Of a stretch of 64,000 nucleotides of DNA, positions 1 through 10,254 are shown in pieces (positions within the stretch are counted from its first letter, which is position 1; the number at the start of each line of letters is the position of its first letter). The stretch covers positions 360,909 to 424,908 of the forward strand of contig JAVYIG010000895.1 of assembly GCA_035222895.1 (NCBI GenBank), written 5' to 3'. The DNA comes from Strongylocentrotus droebachiensis (taxonomy: Eukaryota > Echinodermata > Echinoidea > Camarodonta > Strongylocentrotidae). Both the position numbers and the translations under genes were made by a program. The notes beneath the pieces are model-generated. The model was not told the DNA's origin. It saw only the letters and a program-made list of their open reading frames with translations, and did no database searches.

Positions 1-183
1 TATAGCAGCCAGGTAAAATAACCACCACCACAACGTTATTACAGTGTATTCCTTTTTTATATTTCTACCCGTCTCCCCCCTTCTTTCTATGACTTATTTA
101 TCTCCGTCTCTATACTATCCTCTATCAACTCTTGTCTTTTAAACCCTTTAAACAAAATTATTTATTTTGAATTTTGTTTTCAG

Positions 184-330
184 AATCTCGTGGTTATACC
201 ATGTGCAACTTTGAGAATGGTGTTTGTAATTGGGATCAACTCGGGACTGATGAGTTTGACTGGACTCGCCGGACTGGACCAACCAGCAGTGATGGAACTG
301 GCCCAAGCTCGGATCATACCACTGGTTCAG
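184..330 (+). CDS. MAM/LDLa membrane protein, exon a (start of MAM domain)
   Basis: Internal exon of a membrane protein whose 5' exons lie left of the window. It is bounded by a TTTTCAG acceptor (to 183) and a GTATCTG donor (331). Its reading frame opens two bases into the exon. The translation has the MAM start pattern [10 protein letters not shown], then DEFDWTR, GPTSS and [10 protein letters not shown], all diagnostic of MAM (meprin/A5/PTPmu) adhesion domains, with the first two of the four conserved cysteines. It ends in phase 1, matching the next exon. Over the nine exons seen, about 304 residues are encoded: MAM, LDLa, transmembrane helix, tail. MAM domains mediate extracellular adhesion or receptor association; the ligand here is unknown. 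Domain call is strong; the full protein name is not determinable. Confidence 0.88.
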
Positions 331-345
331 GTATCTGTTCGTAAT

Positions 346-670
346 ACTTCTGATGAGTGTCGTGGTCGAGTGGTTTAAGGTCGAGGGTTCGAATCCCGAC
401 ACGGCACTAATATCCTTTGGCAAGATATTAACCTGCAGTTGCTACTCTCCATCCAGTGTTAAATGGGTACCCGGTAGCATGAGACCGTCATTGTTGGTCA
501 AACAGTTTTTGAGCGTCAAGTAACGCCTGGCTGGAATGCTCCCCAGGGGAGTGGAGATTGTGCACACATTGTGTTCGGGCAAGCACTGAATCCAATGACT
601 GGGGTAATACTATATTAATAAAGCGCTTAGAGACATTATATTAAGCGCTATATAAAAGCTAACTATTATT
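346..670 (+). mobile_element. tRNA-derived SINE in MAM-gene intron
   Basis: A tRNA-like head has an A box TGGTCGAGTGG (363-373) and a perfect B box GGTTCGAATCC (386-396). The unrelated body ends in an AT-rich tail with ATT repeats near 665-677. Related heads recur at 4890 (+) and about 33000 (-), sharing the downstream CGGCACTAA, so this is a dispersed SINE. No acceptor stem closes over the head, so it is not a functional tRNA gene. Confidence 0.75.
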
Positions 671-919
671 ATTATTATATTCTGCTTGTTTCTGTTTTGT
701 ATATTGTATGTTGGTATCCTTACATTTTACAATTAACATAGGGTCAGCCTTAAAATTAGAAGGAAAAGCTTCCCTTCTCGCCTTGCGACCATGTACTCTC
801 GCGAAGTTGTTTACTGTGTAAAATTGTACTGCTTTGTTGAAGTTGTTAGTGTGAATGTTTTCTTGTATCGCCTAGTTAAACTGGGCTATTAAACTGGTTT
901 CTATCCTTTTTTTTCCCAG

Positions 920-1020
920 GATACTATTTGTACACCGAAGCAAGTAATCCGAGGAGAAATGGAGAGCGGGCCAAACTGGCTAGTTTTAACATACAATCGA
1001 CAGTAACAGGACAGTGTGTA
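920..1020 (+). CDS. MAM/LDLa membrane protein, exon b
   Basis: The acceptor is TTTTCCCAG (to 919). The exon completes a Gly codon split with exon a and continues the MAM domain (GYYLYTEAS... GQC). It holds the third conserved MAM cysteine. The donor is ambiguous: GTAAGT at 1021 is the stronger site, but GTAGTA at 1018 would give Cys directly followed by IRFFYHM, closer to the family spacing. Both keep phase 0. The intron to exon c is about 450 bp. Confidence 0.85.
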
Positions 1021-1469
1021 GTAAGTTAATATTTCACAGATCTTTTTTGAAAAGCCGGTCTATCATAATGTAAACTACTAATCTTTTTCTTTCCGGGTCG
1101 TCACTATAAAAAGCAAATTAATTTATATATTTCAGTTATAATATATTTTTTGACCGATGTTTAGATTATTTTTCTATCAGTGGATGGTTATGATATACCA
1201 TTGGTTTTCTTTTGGCACTATATCACTGAGAGTAAATATTCATGCTTTGAATTTCATTCCAATACAACATGGTCATACAAACTTTCGAGAAAAATCAACT
1301 CAAGGAACATATGTAAATATCTTAAAAGTATATCCCAAGGAAATCATGTTTGGGTTACGTAATAAGTTATTGAAATATTTGCACATTTCAATCGGTGATG
1401 GACAAGGTCACTGAAACCTCTTTCTGTTGATTTTTCGAAAGTCTTTGCGATCATTTCATACCTTTTCAG

Positions 1470-1634
1470 ATCCGATTTTTCTACCACATGGAAGGGATAG
1501 GTATTGGCACTCTCAATGTATATACCAGGACCGCTATTAATGGCCCAATGACGATGCTCTGGACTAAGGAGAGGGCGATTGGAGGCGAGTGGGTTTACCA
1601 GACCATTCCCCTCCGAAGCAGTAGCGACTTCCAG
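1470..1634 (+). CDS. MAM/LDLa membrane protein, exon c
   Basis: A 165-bp phase 0-0 exon between a CTTTTCAG acceptor and a GTATGC donor. It encodes IRFFYHMEG, IGTLNVYT and GGEWVYQTIPL, the central MAM core strands. The acceptor lies inside sequence that resembles a dispersed repeat (similar stretches near 6900-7000 and 23980-24090), so part of this intron is repeat-derived. Confidence 0.88.
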
Positions 1635-1650
1635 GTATGCGATATAAACA

Positions 1651-1814
1651 CCTGGGGGGGGGGGGGCGTTTCACAAAGCCTATTTTCAATGACAAATGAC
1701 AAAAATCAGTGAAAAATCTGGTGATAACCAATCAGAATCAAGGATTTCAGTAGCTAATAACAAAAGCTGTCATTTGTCACTGATGACAAGTTTTGTGAAA
1801 CGCCCCCCTGGGCC
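1651..1814. mobile_element. Short inverted-repeat element (MITE-like), GGGGCGTTTCAC termini
   Basis: Terminal inverted repeats read CTGGGGGG...GCGTTTCACAAAG on the left and TTTTGTGAAACGCCCCCC on the right, enclosing about 160 bp. Parts of the interior (TGACAAATGACA and TGTCATTTGTCA) are also complementary, so it folds into a hairpin. It begins 17 bp after exon c. A related end type (GGGGGTGTTTCATAAAG) is seen at 45516-45794. It has no coding capacity. Confidence 0.7.
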
Positions 1815-2059
1815 CTGTAACATAAACACAAAGTTACGTTTAATTGTTATCTCGCCAAGATTGATCGTATCTCCTTCAACCACGGGCGTAAAACAGGGAA
1901 GATGTGGGGTATTTACTCCCGATATTGAGGGAGGATGGGGGTCTGTTCACATTTTGAAGAAAAAGAACGATATAAATGGCTCTTTAATATAGAAATCAAC
2001 GATTATGTTTTTAATACTGAGAATGTCATTTGTGAAAAGCAGAAGTATAGTGAAATGGT

Positions 2060-2216
2060 GCGTGTGTGTGGGGGGCGGGGTGGGGTGAGGGTGAGTGTTG
2101 TGAGCGTGTGCATATGTGCGTTTTGTCCGTGGGCTATGTGTGTTTCGGCGTCTGATTGCGATCACCCCACGAACACACACGCGCGCACACACGCACACGC
2201 ACTCACATGCACACAT
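2060..2216. repeat. GT/CA-rich low-complexity region
   Basis: Alternating GT/GTG-rich sequence (about 2060-2150) is followed by a CA/CG-alternating tract (about 2172-2216). The two halves are loosely complementary and could form a hairpin or Z-DNA. Apparent ORFs here are composition artefacts. Confidence 0.75.
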
Positions 2217-2813
2217 TCACTGGAAAGGATTTACGCCATCGCAATCAATTGTACCTTGGCTGTAAATAATAGTAACTTATGATTAATTTTATGTTATAGA
2301 TAGATGAAATGCAAGGTGAGATACAATTAATGGCAGCAAGATTGGAGAAACAATCGATATATAAGATTGATTGTATTGAAATATCCTATATGTTACAAAG
2401 TGATTCGCACCCACTCACTATTATAATATTTAATACGTGAGGTTAAAACCTCACCGCAATCTAAGAAATTACATAAACATTAGCTATGGGAATTAAACAA
2501 ATTTGTAGACTAATATTCTTGCTTGAGGTTATGAATGATGATATAAATACTAAAAATCCCAATTTTATGTTCATATGATTATAAACTTTGTGTCAGCATT
2601 TTATATATGCATTATTACAATGTACTGAACCAAAGGGCATTTACGTATATTGAACATGTTGAATCCAAAGTTGACGCCCTTTTCATCATTACCACGTGAA
2701 AAACTATTGCATTCACCTTCTACGGAAAACGAATTCGAATGATAAAATTCAGATGTGTTCAGTTGTGTTGCAATGTCGGTGTTATCAATATTAATGATTG
2801 GTGTTAATCACAG

Positions 2814-2937
2814 GTCATCATTGAAGGCGTGATCGGATATACTACCGATAGCGACATCGGATTGGACGACGTCAGCTTCACGCCCAACTGCGAGCAATTC
2901 TTTGGCAACCTTCCAGTTGTTAATACAGAAGTGAACA
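2814..2937 (+). CDS. MAM/LDLa membrane protein, exon d (end of MAM domain)
   Basis: The acceptor is AATCACAG and the donor GTAAGTTT. It encodes VIIEGVIGY, then the hallmark MAM end IGLDDVSFTPNC with the fourth cysteine, then a linker. It ends in phase 1. The MAM domain over exons a-d is about 165 residues, the normal family length. Confidence 0.9.
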
Positions 2938-3087
2938 GTAAGTTTCAAATGTTTTCTCATCATTATTCATTATCAATTTGTGATAGTCAATGGTGAAGTG
3001 GCGAGGTCGCATTTTCGTAGGGACAGTGTTTATCAATAGTCCAGTTTGTTTCTGGATTTTTATATTTTGTAGGAGACTGGACATAAG

Positions 3088-3118
3088 CGAGAGAGAGAGA
3101 GGGGGAGGGAGGGAGAAG

Positions 3119-3155
<37 letters not shown>

Positions 3156-3180
3156 AGAGAGAGAGAGAGAGAGAGGAGGG
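3088..3180. repeat. (GA)n microsatellite
   Basis: A nearly pure GA/GGGA tract in the MAM-LDLa intron. The Glu/Arg-rich and Ser/Leu-rich ORFs over it are artefacts. Confidence 0.9.
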
Positions 3181-3264
3181 TGGAGAAAAAGAGCTAGAAT
3201 TATCTTTAATCCATCAAAGCTTCTATTATGTTCATTTTTCAAAATTATGATTAAGCTGGTCACT

Positions 3265-3430
3265 TTAAAGAGAAGGTTGAGTTCTGGGAAGAGGTAAAAA
3301 ATAATTTGTGAGCATTATTATTGTTATTATGCAAGGGTGGAAGAACATCAGATTAAACATGTTCCCTGAAAAGCATGGCTCTTAAAATGCCTTCATATTC
3401 TAAATATGACATGAAACATGTAAAAATCGG
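3265..3430 (+). repeat. Dispersed repeat, copy 1
   Basis: It begins TTTAAAGAGAAGGTTGAGTT and matches 23124-23290 in a collinear, diverged fashion, including the TGTTATGC, GGAAGAA/GGGAGAA and AATATGACATGAAA/AATGTGACAAGAAA segments. It is an interspersed repeat of unknown class without a visible coding region. Confidence 0.55.
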
Positions 3431-3955
3431 GGGCAGGTTTTTTTCGCCATGTGCTCGTGTAGTCCCATATACATCATTCTGTGTACAGTGCTTGTAACTT
3501 TGCCAATATTTGGCCAAATTTCTTATCATTTTGATGATTCCAGAACCTTGCAATACACACGAATACTTTAATACTAGATGATCAAACTTTTCTGATAGAT
3601 TCCACACCGTTTCTTTCACAATGCAATCACATGGCCAGAACTCTACTTTATCTTTAAAGATAGTTTTAAAAAAACAGGTCATAGAATTAAAAGAACAGTA
3701 TATTTATCATACATTAAAAGCAGAAAACACTACTTACATTTTCAGTGCTTCAACATTATGCTCCACCGACATTATTGCTCTGGCTTTACTCCATCAAAGA
3801 TTGAGCATTAATGTTTGATTAGGGTTCGGGTTACAATAAGATTAGGGTAAGTGTTAGGGTTAAAATCTGGTCTAGATTTAGGTCTAGGGTTGGAGTAAGG
3901 AGCACGGTTAGTGTAGGATACTATACGCCATTTTTCTGTGTCCTTGTTTGAATAG

Positions 3956-4096
3956 CCCAGCCCACGGGCCGGACTCCTAGCATCTGTCGAGAGTCAGGAA
4001 GCGTGTACTGCGCAGCAGATCGCAAGTGTATCGATGAGGACTTAATCTGTGACGGGGAAAACGACTGCTCTGACGGATCTGACGAGCTATCGTGTC
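3956..4096 (+). CDS. MAM/LDLa membrane protein, exon e (LDL-receptor class A module)
   Basis: The exon encodes a complete LDLa repeat: C-RESGSVYC, then CIDEDLICDGENDCSDGSDE, then LSC. It has six cysteines and the calcium-binding acidic cluster (D-GEND-SDGSDE) of functional LDLa modules. Two AG acceptors are close together (after 3955 and after 3960). Only the first (AATAG) restores frame with exon d through a split Thr codon, so it was chosen. The donor GTAAGTTA follows at 4097. LDLa next to MAM is a common pairing in extracellular receptors and apical glycoproteins. Confidence 0.9.
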
Positions 4097-4101
4097 GTAA
4101 G

Positions 4102-4346
4102 TTAATAAAGCTGTCGCGCATGAGGCGTTATTGTTCTGACGTAAGGATGCGTCAATCTCAAGCGCGGTCTTTGACGCGTCATCCAAGGGTGACATTCGTA
4201 CAAAACATGAATGTAAAAATGAGCATTGGGAACATTGATTCGCATTAAGGCGATATGAGCTATTTTCCTTGACAGAAAAGACCGCGCTTGAGATTGACGC
4301 ATCCGTACGTCAGAACACTAACGCCTCATGTGCGACAGCTTTATTA
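4102..4346. mobile_element. Foldback element starting about 5 bp after a splice donor
   Basis: The left arm TTAATAAAGCTGTCGCGCAT... and right arm ATGTGCGACAGCTTTATTAA are inverted copies of about 70 bp, including GCGTCAATCTCAAGCGCGGTC and its complement. The segment after the left arm (about 4200-4275, AACATGAATGTAAAAATGAG) is repeated directly at about 4348-4425, outside the right arm. The structure therefore reflects insertion plus partial tandem duplication. The left terminus overlaps the intron's first bases after GTAAG. Confidence 0.75.
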
Positions 4347-4887
4347 AAACATGAATGTAAAAATGAGCATTTGAAAATTGTTTCGCATTAAGGCGATATG
4401 AGTGTTTTTTTTCCTTGACGGGCGTAATTAGCACAGGCAATGACGCAATCGAAAAGAAAACTCGTGTGCACAAGAACACCGAACAAAATGTATTATTTGA
4501 TAACGGCATTGTAAATTTCTTTGTTAGAAAGTCAACTGACAACTCCAATTATATTTGGAGTACTCTCTAAGCATACAGGTAAGGAAATCCACCTTTTGGG
4601 GGTGTCATAGTACGGATCACTTTGTTTGGTGTGGAAATCCAAACTTTAAAAACAATTGTGAATTCCACTCTCTAAAAGTGATTCAATCTCTACTTTGGAG
4701 TGGGTTAATGTCCAAAAGAAGTTACTCCTAATAATTATGTCTCCTCAAAAGTGGTTTTCCTCATTTTCATTAAGAGATATAGGTACTGGAATAATCTTGT
4801 TCGCAATATCATAATTAGGCCTTTAAAATCTAATGGGATTTATGCGGATTCTGTCTTGCCGTTCCGAAGGCCACAAACCACTTTTTA

Positions 4888-5042
4888 TCGGGTGTCGTGA
4901 TATAGTGGTTCATTTAATTAACTCACAATTTAAAGGTTTGTGGTTCGAAACCCAGCCCGGCACTAACGTCCTTAGGCAAGACATGAATTCACATTTGCCG
5001 CACTCCATCCAGGTGTGAATAGGTACCTGGCAATTGCTGGGA
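4888..5042 (+). mobile_element. tRNA-derived SINE, second copy
   Basis: An A-box-like TGATATAGTGG lies at about 4898 and a B box GGTTCGAAACC at 4942-4952. The body (CCCGGCACTAACGTCCTTAGGCAAGACAT, CACTCCATCCAG, GGTACCTGG) is shared with the SINE at 346. It is 3' truncated or diverged after about 5040 and followed by a poly-C tract. Confidence 0.7.
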
Positions 5043-5323
5043 ATAATGATAGTCGTAGCCCCCCCCCCCCCCCCCCAAGGAGGAACAGCATTGATGCTTC
5101 CAAGGGTAAACAAATAATTATTATTGCCCGAATAATTGTGTTGTTTTGGGAATTATACCCCTCCCCCTCTATCATTTTTATTATTATAATTTTCCTGTTT
5201 ACAAAATTACAAGAAGTTAGATAAGATCCTATAATTATGATTTGTGTATTATTTTTTATCAACAATAACTAATAAATTGTGTGTATGTCTTTCTCTCTTT
5301 CTCATCATTGTTTGTGTGTGCAG

Positions 5324-5341
5324 CTATCCCAACGAGCGATA
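5324..5341 (+). CDS. MAM/LDLa membrane protein, 18-bp micro-exon f
   Basis: A proposed micro-exon between a GTGTGTGCAG acceptor (to 5323) and a GTGAGTAT donor (5342). It accepts phase 1 from the LDLa exon and delivers phase 1 to the transmembrane exon, adding a short Pro/Thr/Ser juxtamembrane linker. Skipping it would also keep frame (18 bp), so it may be alternatively spliced. Support is splice sites and phase only. Confidence 0.5.
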
Positions 5342-6294
5342 GTGAGTATTATGATACTGATAATGAGGGCAACGTATCACGAAACCGTCATAAATGCAAA
5401 CATAAAATTAAAATTAACACTCGTTTCAAGTGGATGTCAGCGAATTTGTACTTACAACGGTTCCGTGAAACTGCCCAGTTGTCGTATAATAGGCCTGCAT
5501 ATTAACCAGGCGTCGTTCTAGAACAATGTGTATGTGGGGGGGGGGGGGCATGGGTCCCAAGACCCAAGTCTAGTTCTATAGAACCGCTCCTGATATTAAC
5601 GACTTATCTTGGACTATCATTGACTACGTGTCAACAAACGATGACTTTGTAAAAGTTCAAAGACTTTAAAACTTGTACAAATATAAGAGGATAGATAAAA
5701 ACCCGTCGGGTGGGGGTCGATTCTGGGGAATGGGGTGGGAGGGACGTTTGCCCCCAAAATAATTAACACAAATTCGTTCATTTTGGAAAGATAAACTGTT
5801 ATATTGATTTAAAGTCAATGTAAACATGTATTATTCGGAGTGCATACTGTGTATGATCGAATCTCTATGCATACAAATACAAATGATACTATACATAGAT
5901 ACTGGGGGATAAACTTCATATCACACATGAAGCAAATGTCAACATCGAGTATACGAAAATAAAGAAAGATTGAATACGGTAGATATTGTAGTTTAATATA
6001 TCCATTTTAAAAGTTACTGAGCTGTTTGTCCAGTGTGTAACGTCACTATTCAGAGCTCGCTACGCTCGTGTGTTTGGCTTACGTTCGGGGGCGCTTTGGG
6101 GTCTAAGAAGGGTCTTGAAAAATTGCATTTTACGCCTTCCAATGATATCTATATGATTTTTCAGCAAATTATTCGTGTTTTTCAAGAGAAAATCTTTCCA
6201 TCCATATGTAATTTGTTCTAATTATCATTTTCTTTGTGTAGCTCCTTTAAACAAACCTAATTTTGAGTACGGCAACCGGATATTTTCTTGACAG

Positions 6295-6406
6295 ATACTG
6301 CCCTTATCATTGGTTTGAGCGTCACGTTTGGCTTGGCTTTTCTCGTGGCCGTTTCATTAGGCGCTGTATACTTCATCAGGAAGAATCAGAGGAAAACAAG
6401 CGATCC
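6295..6406 (+). CDS. MAM/LDLa membrane protein, exon g (transmembrane helix)
   Basis: Acceptor TTCTTGACAG, donor GTAAGTCA. It encodes a hydrophobic segment of about 23-25 residues (ALIIGLSVTFGLAFLVAVSL, then GAVYFI) followed by the stop-transfer sequence RKNQRK. This makes the protein type I single-pass with MAM and LDLa outside. It ends in phase 2. Confidence 0.87.
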
Positions 6407-6529
6407 GTAAGTCATTTTAGCTGCCTCCTGTTTCTTGGGATCACTCTGAACAGATAGACTGAGTTAATTTTTATTTTTTTTATTTTAAGACTTTCTACAG
6501 TTGACACGATCATAGCTATTTTCAAACAA

Positions 6530-6850
6530 TAAGGGAGTTTACAGGTACAATCTGCGCATGGGCAGATAAAGGTCATTTGTACCAAAAAGGTAAAACCCAC
6601 AGAGATGAATACTGGATATGCGCTCATGAAAGTTATGTAACATTACTCATTTATGCACCAACGGTACATTCTATGATTCGCAGGTGGAAGTATTCTTTTC
6701 AAGAGGGCAAACAAAAGGTATTCATGAAGCACATCTAGGACTTTGGCAGTTATTATTCTAATATGCTCAAAGTGGAACTTCTCCATGTGTAAAAGATCTG
6801 TGGATATTTTAGGTCATTTGTTACCATGTACTATCTGTAAACTCCCTTAT
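6530..6850. mobile_element. MITE-like element with TAAGGGAGTTTACAG termini
   Basis: The left end ATAAGGGAGTTTACAGGTAC and right end GTACTATCTGTAAACTCCCT are inverted repeats enclosing about 320 bp without an ORF. GGTCATTTGT occurs near both ends (direct orientation). It lies in the intron after the transmembrane exon. Confidence 0.72.
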
Positions 6851-8079
6851 ACCAACTCAAGGGCCAATTTCAATGCCCTATGCACATCCCATGGAAATCA
6901 TGTTCGGATTACGTAACACCGCATTGGCACGCTCGTACATTTCAATAGGTGACGAACAAGGCTGTTGAAATTCTCGCTACCCTAAATAGGTACGAAAATC
7001 TCGAAATTCGCGAGACGAGGTAATTTTCACTCGCTCGGGTCGTCACTACAACTTCCGGTATAGAGTCCCATCCCAAGTCACGGCCTTCATCCACCCCCAT
7101 TTTTCAGGGTTCTTACGCTTGGAATCATGAGCCCAGCACTGTGCAGCCTCACAAAAGAAAACCATCGTCACTGATGTCAAAAGACGCAAAAAACAACGAA
7201 TGAAATGTTCAAATAAACGTTGAAACATTTGCGAAAAAAAAACAAGACCGAGCAGACGACATATTCGGCATGCATACACGTTGTGTGGCGACGGCGTTTT
7301 ACGTTTGCGCTATCGCACAGGAAGCTGTAATGTCGAAAAGCTATCCCATAATGCAAGCGCGTTTTCAGGATTTTCCCCGGATCTCGGCAGAATCGCTATT
7401 TGGGGTAGCGAGAATTGTCGTAGGTTGATTTTTCGAAAGGAGTGGAGATCGTGTTTGTTGATGCTGAAAATTTAAAGGACAAAATCACGGAGGATGAATA
7501 AATAAAACTTCTATTAAGGTACATTTATATGGCAGGAAGGTGAATTGTGAATTAAGAACTCTTTGTGACCAGATAAATATATTTTTGTATAAATAGAGAA
7601 CATTTTTGTGACGAAATAGTCCTAAAATTCCAAATAACACCATACAAAGATGAAAGAAGAAGAAGAAGAGGAAAACGATTTCGTGCAACGGTAATCATGA
7701 TATAAAATGTAATCATGTCGAAACCTTGTGTTATGATGTTCTTTGGATGTTCCTTTAATGTAATTAATTTATTCAGGGACAAAATAGCCAAGAGTTTTGA
7801 TATTTAGTTTGTCCACTAACGTCTTGAAGCTTTCCTAACACTGCCGTTTTCTTCATTTACTATAATTATTATTTACTTGTTTAATCTACTGATATTTGTG
7901 TATGTTTATCTTTTATTTTGATAGTGAAAATGATTTTAATTTAAATGAATCGAAACCATTGGTTTAGCCAGGGGATCAGGTCTTGTTCGATTTGAAGAAG
8001 AAAAAACTCAAAATAAAATCTAGGGGCAAGAGGAAGAAAGAACACATCCTCAGTTAATCGGTTATTTCGATCAATTGTT

Positions 8080-8282
8080 TTTGTTGGTTTTACCTGACTA
8101 CTATGCAAGCATTGCATGCTTGTAATGAAGCACCTAGGGGATGACGTCTTTAAGTCCTCTCCGGGGGACTTGGTAATAAGGATTGATGCGTTACTAAAGA
8201 CCACGAGCGTATCGACTTGGTTTCGAACCGGGACCTCCGGGTTACGAGACAACTGCTCTACCACTGAGCCATCGCGCCTCCT
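8080..8282 (-). mobile_element. tRNA-derived SINE (family 2), minus strand
   Basis: Read on the minus strand, the head GGAGGCGCGATGGCTCAGTG carries an A box and is followed by an anticodon-like loop CTCGTAA and a B box (complement of GGTTTCGAACC, 8219-8229). The 3' side does not pair with the 5' GGAGGCG, so it is a SINE head, not a tRNA gene. The body (GACGTCTTTAAGTCCTCTCC, GGACTTGGTAATAAGGATT) recurs in truncated form at 9270-9395 and, diverged, in the 10.4-11.3 kb foldback element. Confidence 0.72.
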
Positions 8283-8355
8283 ACTTCCTCTATAAAACAA
8301 TGACATTTTTTATTTCAATAAATGTGGATTTTTCGTGCCTTGCTTACTTTGACAG

Positions 8356-8410
8356 TGCAACTACGGGAGCATCCTTCTCGACTGGGATGTCAAACCCAGG
8401 ATATGCCGGT
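8356..8410 (+). CDS. MAM/LDLa membrane protein, exon h (cytoplasmic tail)
   Basis: Acceptor TTTGACAG, donor GTAAGTAT. It accepts phase 2 and ends in phase 0. It encodes a small Thr/Ser/Gly/Pro-rich tail segment with NPGYAG; an NPxY-like match is not exact. Assigned by splice-phase continuity with the transmembrane exon and the terminal exon. Confidence 0.75.
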
Positions 8411-8847
8411 GTAAGTATATTTCAGTCCATGGTAAAATGTTTGTTCGCCACATGGTCAAATAATCTCGTTAAAGATTAAAAATGAAATTATATAATCGCT
8501 TTATTAAACTATAAATGCAGTTCCACCGTTCTCTGGAACTCGCTTCCTTCTTACCTGAGACTGTTAAGTGCGAAACAATAGTTCAAAATGTAACTGAAAC
8601 GGAGCTCTTTTAGTTGTCACCTGTACATTATCTCTCGAACTATTTTCCCCTTCTTTTATGCTAGAGCTTTGGTTTTCTTGAATTCCACGACCAGCTGAGT
8701 TATATCATATAAGATTATTAATTGTTTTATTTACATGATTATTTTATGTTTTTATGTATTTTTATTGTATTTATGCCTTAGACGAACAAAAAGGTTATTA
8801 TTTTCTAATTGTATCTTTATTATTTTTTTTTTTTAAATCATTTGCAG

Positions 8848-8901
8848 GAAAAACCTAACAACAACGAGATTGCATTCTCAATGGATCGGTCGGATGCTTG
8901 A
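8848..8901 (+). CDS. MAM/LDLa membrane protein, terminal exon i
   Basis: The acceptor is ATTTGCAG. It encodes a short hydrophilic C-terminus (EKPNNNEIAFSMDRSDA) and a TGA at 8899-8901. The 3' UTR continues to an AATAAA at 9038-9043. The cytoplasmic tail is only about 40-50 residues with no recognised kinase or phosphatase domain, so the protein probably acts through its ectodomain. Confidence 0.78.
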   Translation, partial: EKPNNNEIAFSMDRSDA

Positions 8902-9037
8902 TCAGTATCCATGGTAACGGTTGTCAAGGCAACATACGTATGAGAGGAGAAGGATTATCCCAGTCTGACTTCCTACTACATCTGAGAGATTATGATCAAA
9001 ATGTTCAATCTTGTAATGTTTTCTCTTCTACGATTAA

Positions 9038-9043
9038 AATAAA
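9038..9043 (+). promoter_or_regulatory. Polyadenylation signal AATAAA
   Basis: A canonical AATAAA lies 137 bp after the stop codon of the MAM/LDLa gene. It is the first in the 3' region and is the likely 3' end signal. Confidence 0.6.
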
Positions 9044-9269
9044 GAACTCCATTTGATGAGATTCTGAACCCTGAGGACAATGGCATGTCTAGCTCAAAAA
9101 TACATTTTCACTTCATCTTAATGATTTATATTCCATATTACAATGTTTAATTTTTATAGTATGACCACTTTATCTTTATGGTGTTTGTTGTTGAAACATT
9201 TTTAATGGAATTTGAAAAAAGAACATGAAATTGATATAGATCTTAAATACAATCAGCTATCATTTGGTT

Positions 9270-9395
9270 TGGTTTGGTGGTTTGTTTTACCTGGCTGCTA
9301 AGAAGTAAGCAACCGGGGGACCGACGGCTTTAAGTCCTCTCCTGTGGACTTGGTAATGAGGATTAATGCCTTACCAAAGTCTTCGTTGATATGTT
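9270..9395 (-). mobile_element. Truncated family-2 SINE fragment
   Basis: It shares TTTTACCTGGCTGCTAAG, GGCTTTAAGTCCTCTCC and GGACTTGGTAATGAGGATTA with the element at 8080-8282. The tRNA-like head is missing. Confidence 0.6.
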
Positions 9396-10254
9396 GCATA
9401 ATCAATGTACATGTGGATATCAATTAATGCTGTAAACATACCCTGATGAATACATACTTATTCAAATCTATATTCATATATTGACCCACAGAATTTAACG
9501 TTTAAAGTTATCATAAAAAACATCAACAAAAGATCACACCATATAAAATTCATGTAACACACGCCATGTTTTATATCTTCCTCATTTCTCTCTCTAATAT
9601 TACTCTTAAACTATTAGTTATGCTGTAAGAAAATGTGTAATGTGGTGGAGAACTATAAAGTATTGTGTCCGAGCATACTCCCGGAAGGAGCGGGGTGGGC
9701 TGACATCTTGTGCCCAAATATATACCTCCTATTTTCTTAATTCGACTCAATTACAGTTAAACATTCACTAGTGGGCCCCAATTAAAACAGCGTTCGTGCT
9801 GATAAGGGCGTTCCATCTCACAAGTGGTAAATAAATAAATACAACTAAAAACCTCTTGGTTCGTTGCATATCCATTAAAAAAAAGGTCAATTGTAATTAT
9901 GTCACTGACATAAAGGTATCAACATTACAAAAAGGCCTTGCCCGAATATTTAAATCAGATCAAGTTCTAAACTCCATGGGGTTACAGTCTCCCAGCCGCC
10001 CTCTCCCTTTCTCGATTGTACACAGGCCTAGTTGGGCGTCAACAGCGGGACCCATACATATTTCTGTTATTTTTTGTACACAAATTTATCCGAATAAAGA
10101 CCTTTCATCCGTACTCCTGTTTTATTTTTATTTATTTATTGGAAAATTTATGCTGACGTGAGTAGCATTTGATAATAAAGATGATGATAATAATAATGAT
10201 TATAATTGGATTTATATATCACCTTTTCCAGACTATAAAAGGCACTGTCCGTTG

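Noticed and set aside
3815..3905. TTAGGG-like motifs suggesting an interstitial telomere
   Set aside because: Only four or five scattered, degenerate TTAGGG/TAGGGT motifs are present, without a tandem array; they fit ordinary intronic sequence.
8210..8282. Minus-strand tRNA-Thr(CGT) gene
   Set aside because: A and B boxes and an anticodon-like loop are present, but the acceptor stem does not close and the same sequence recurs as a SINE.
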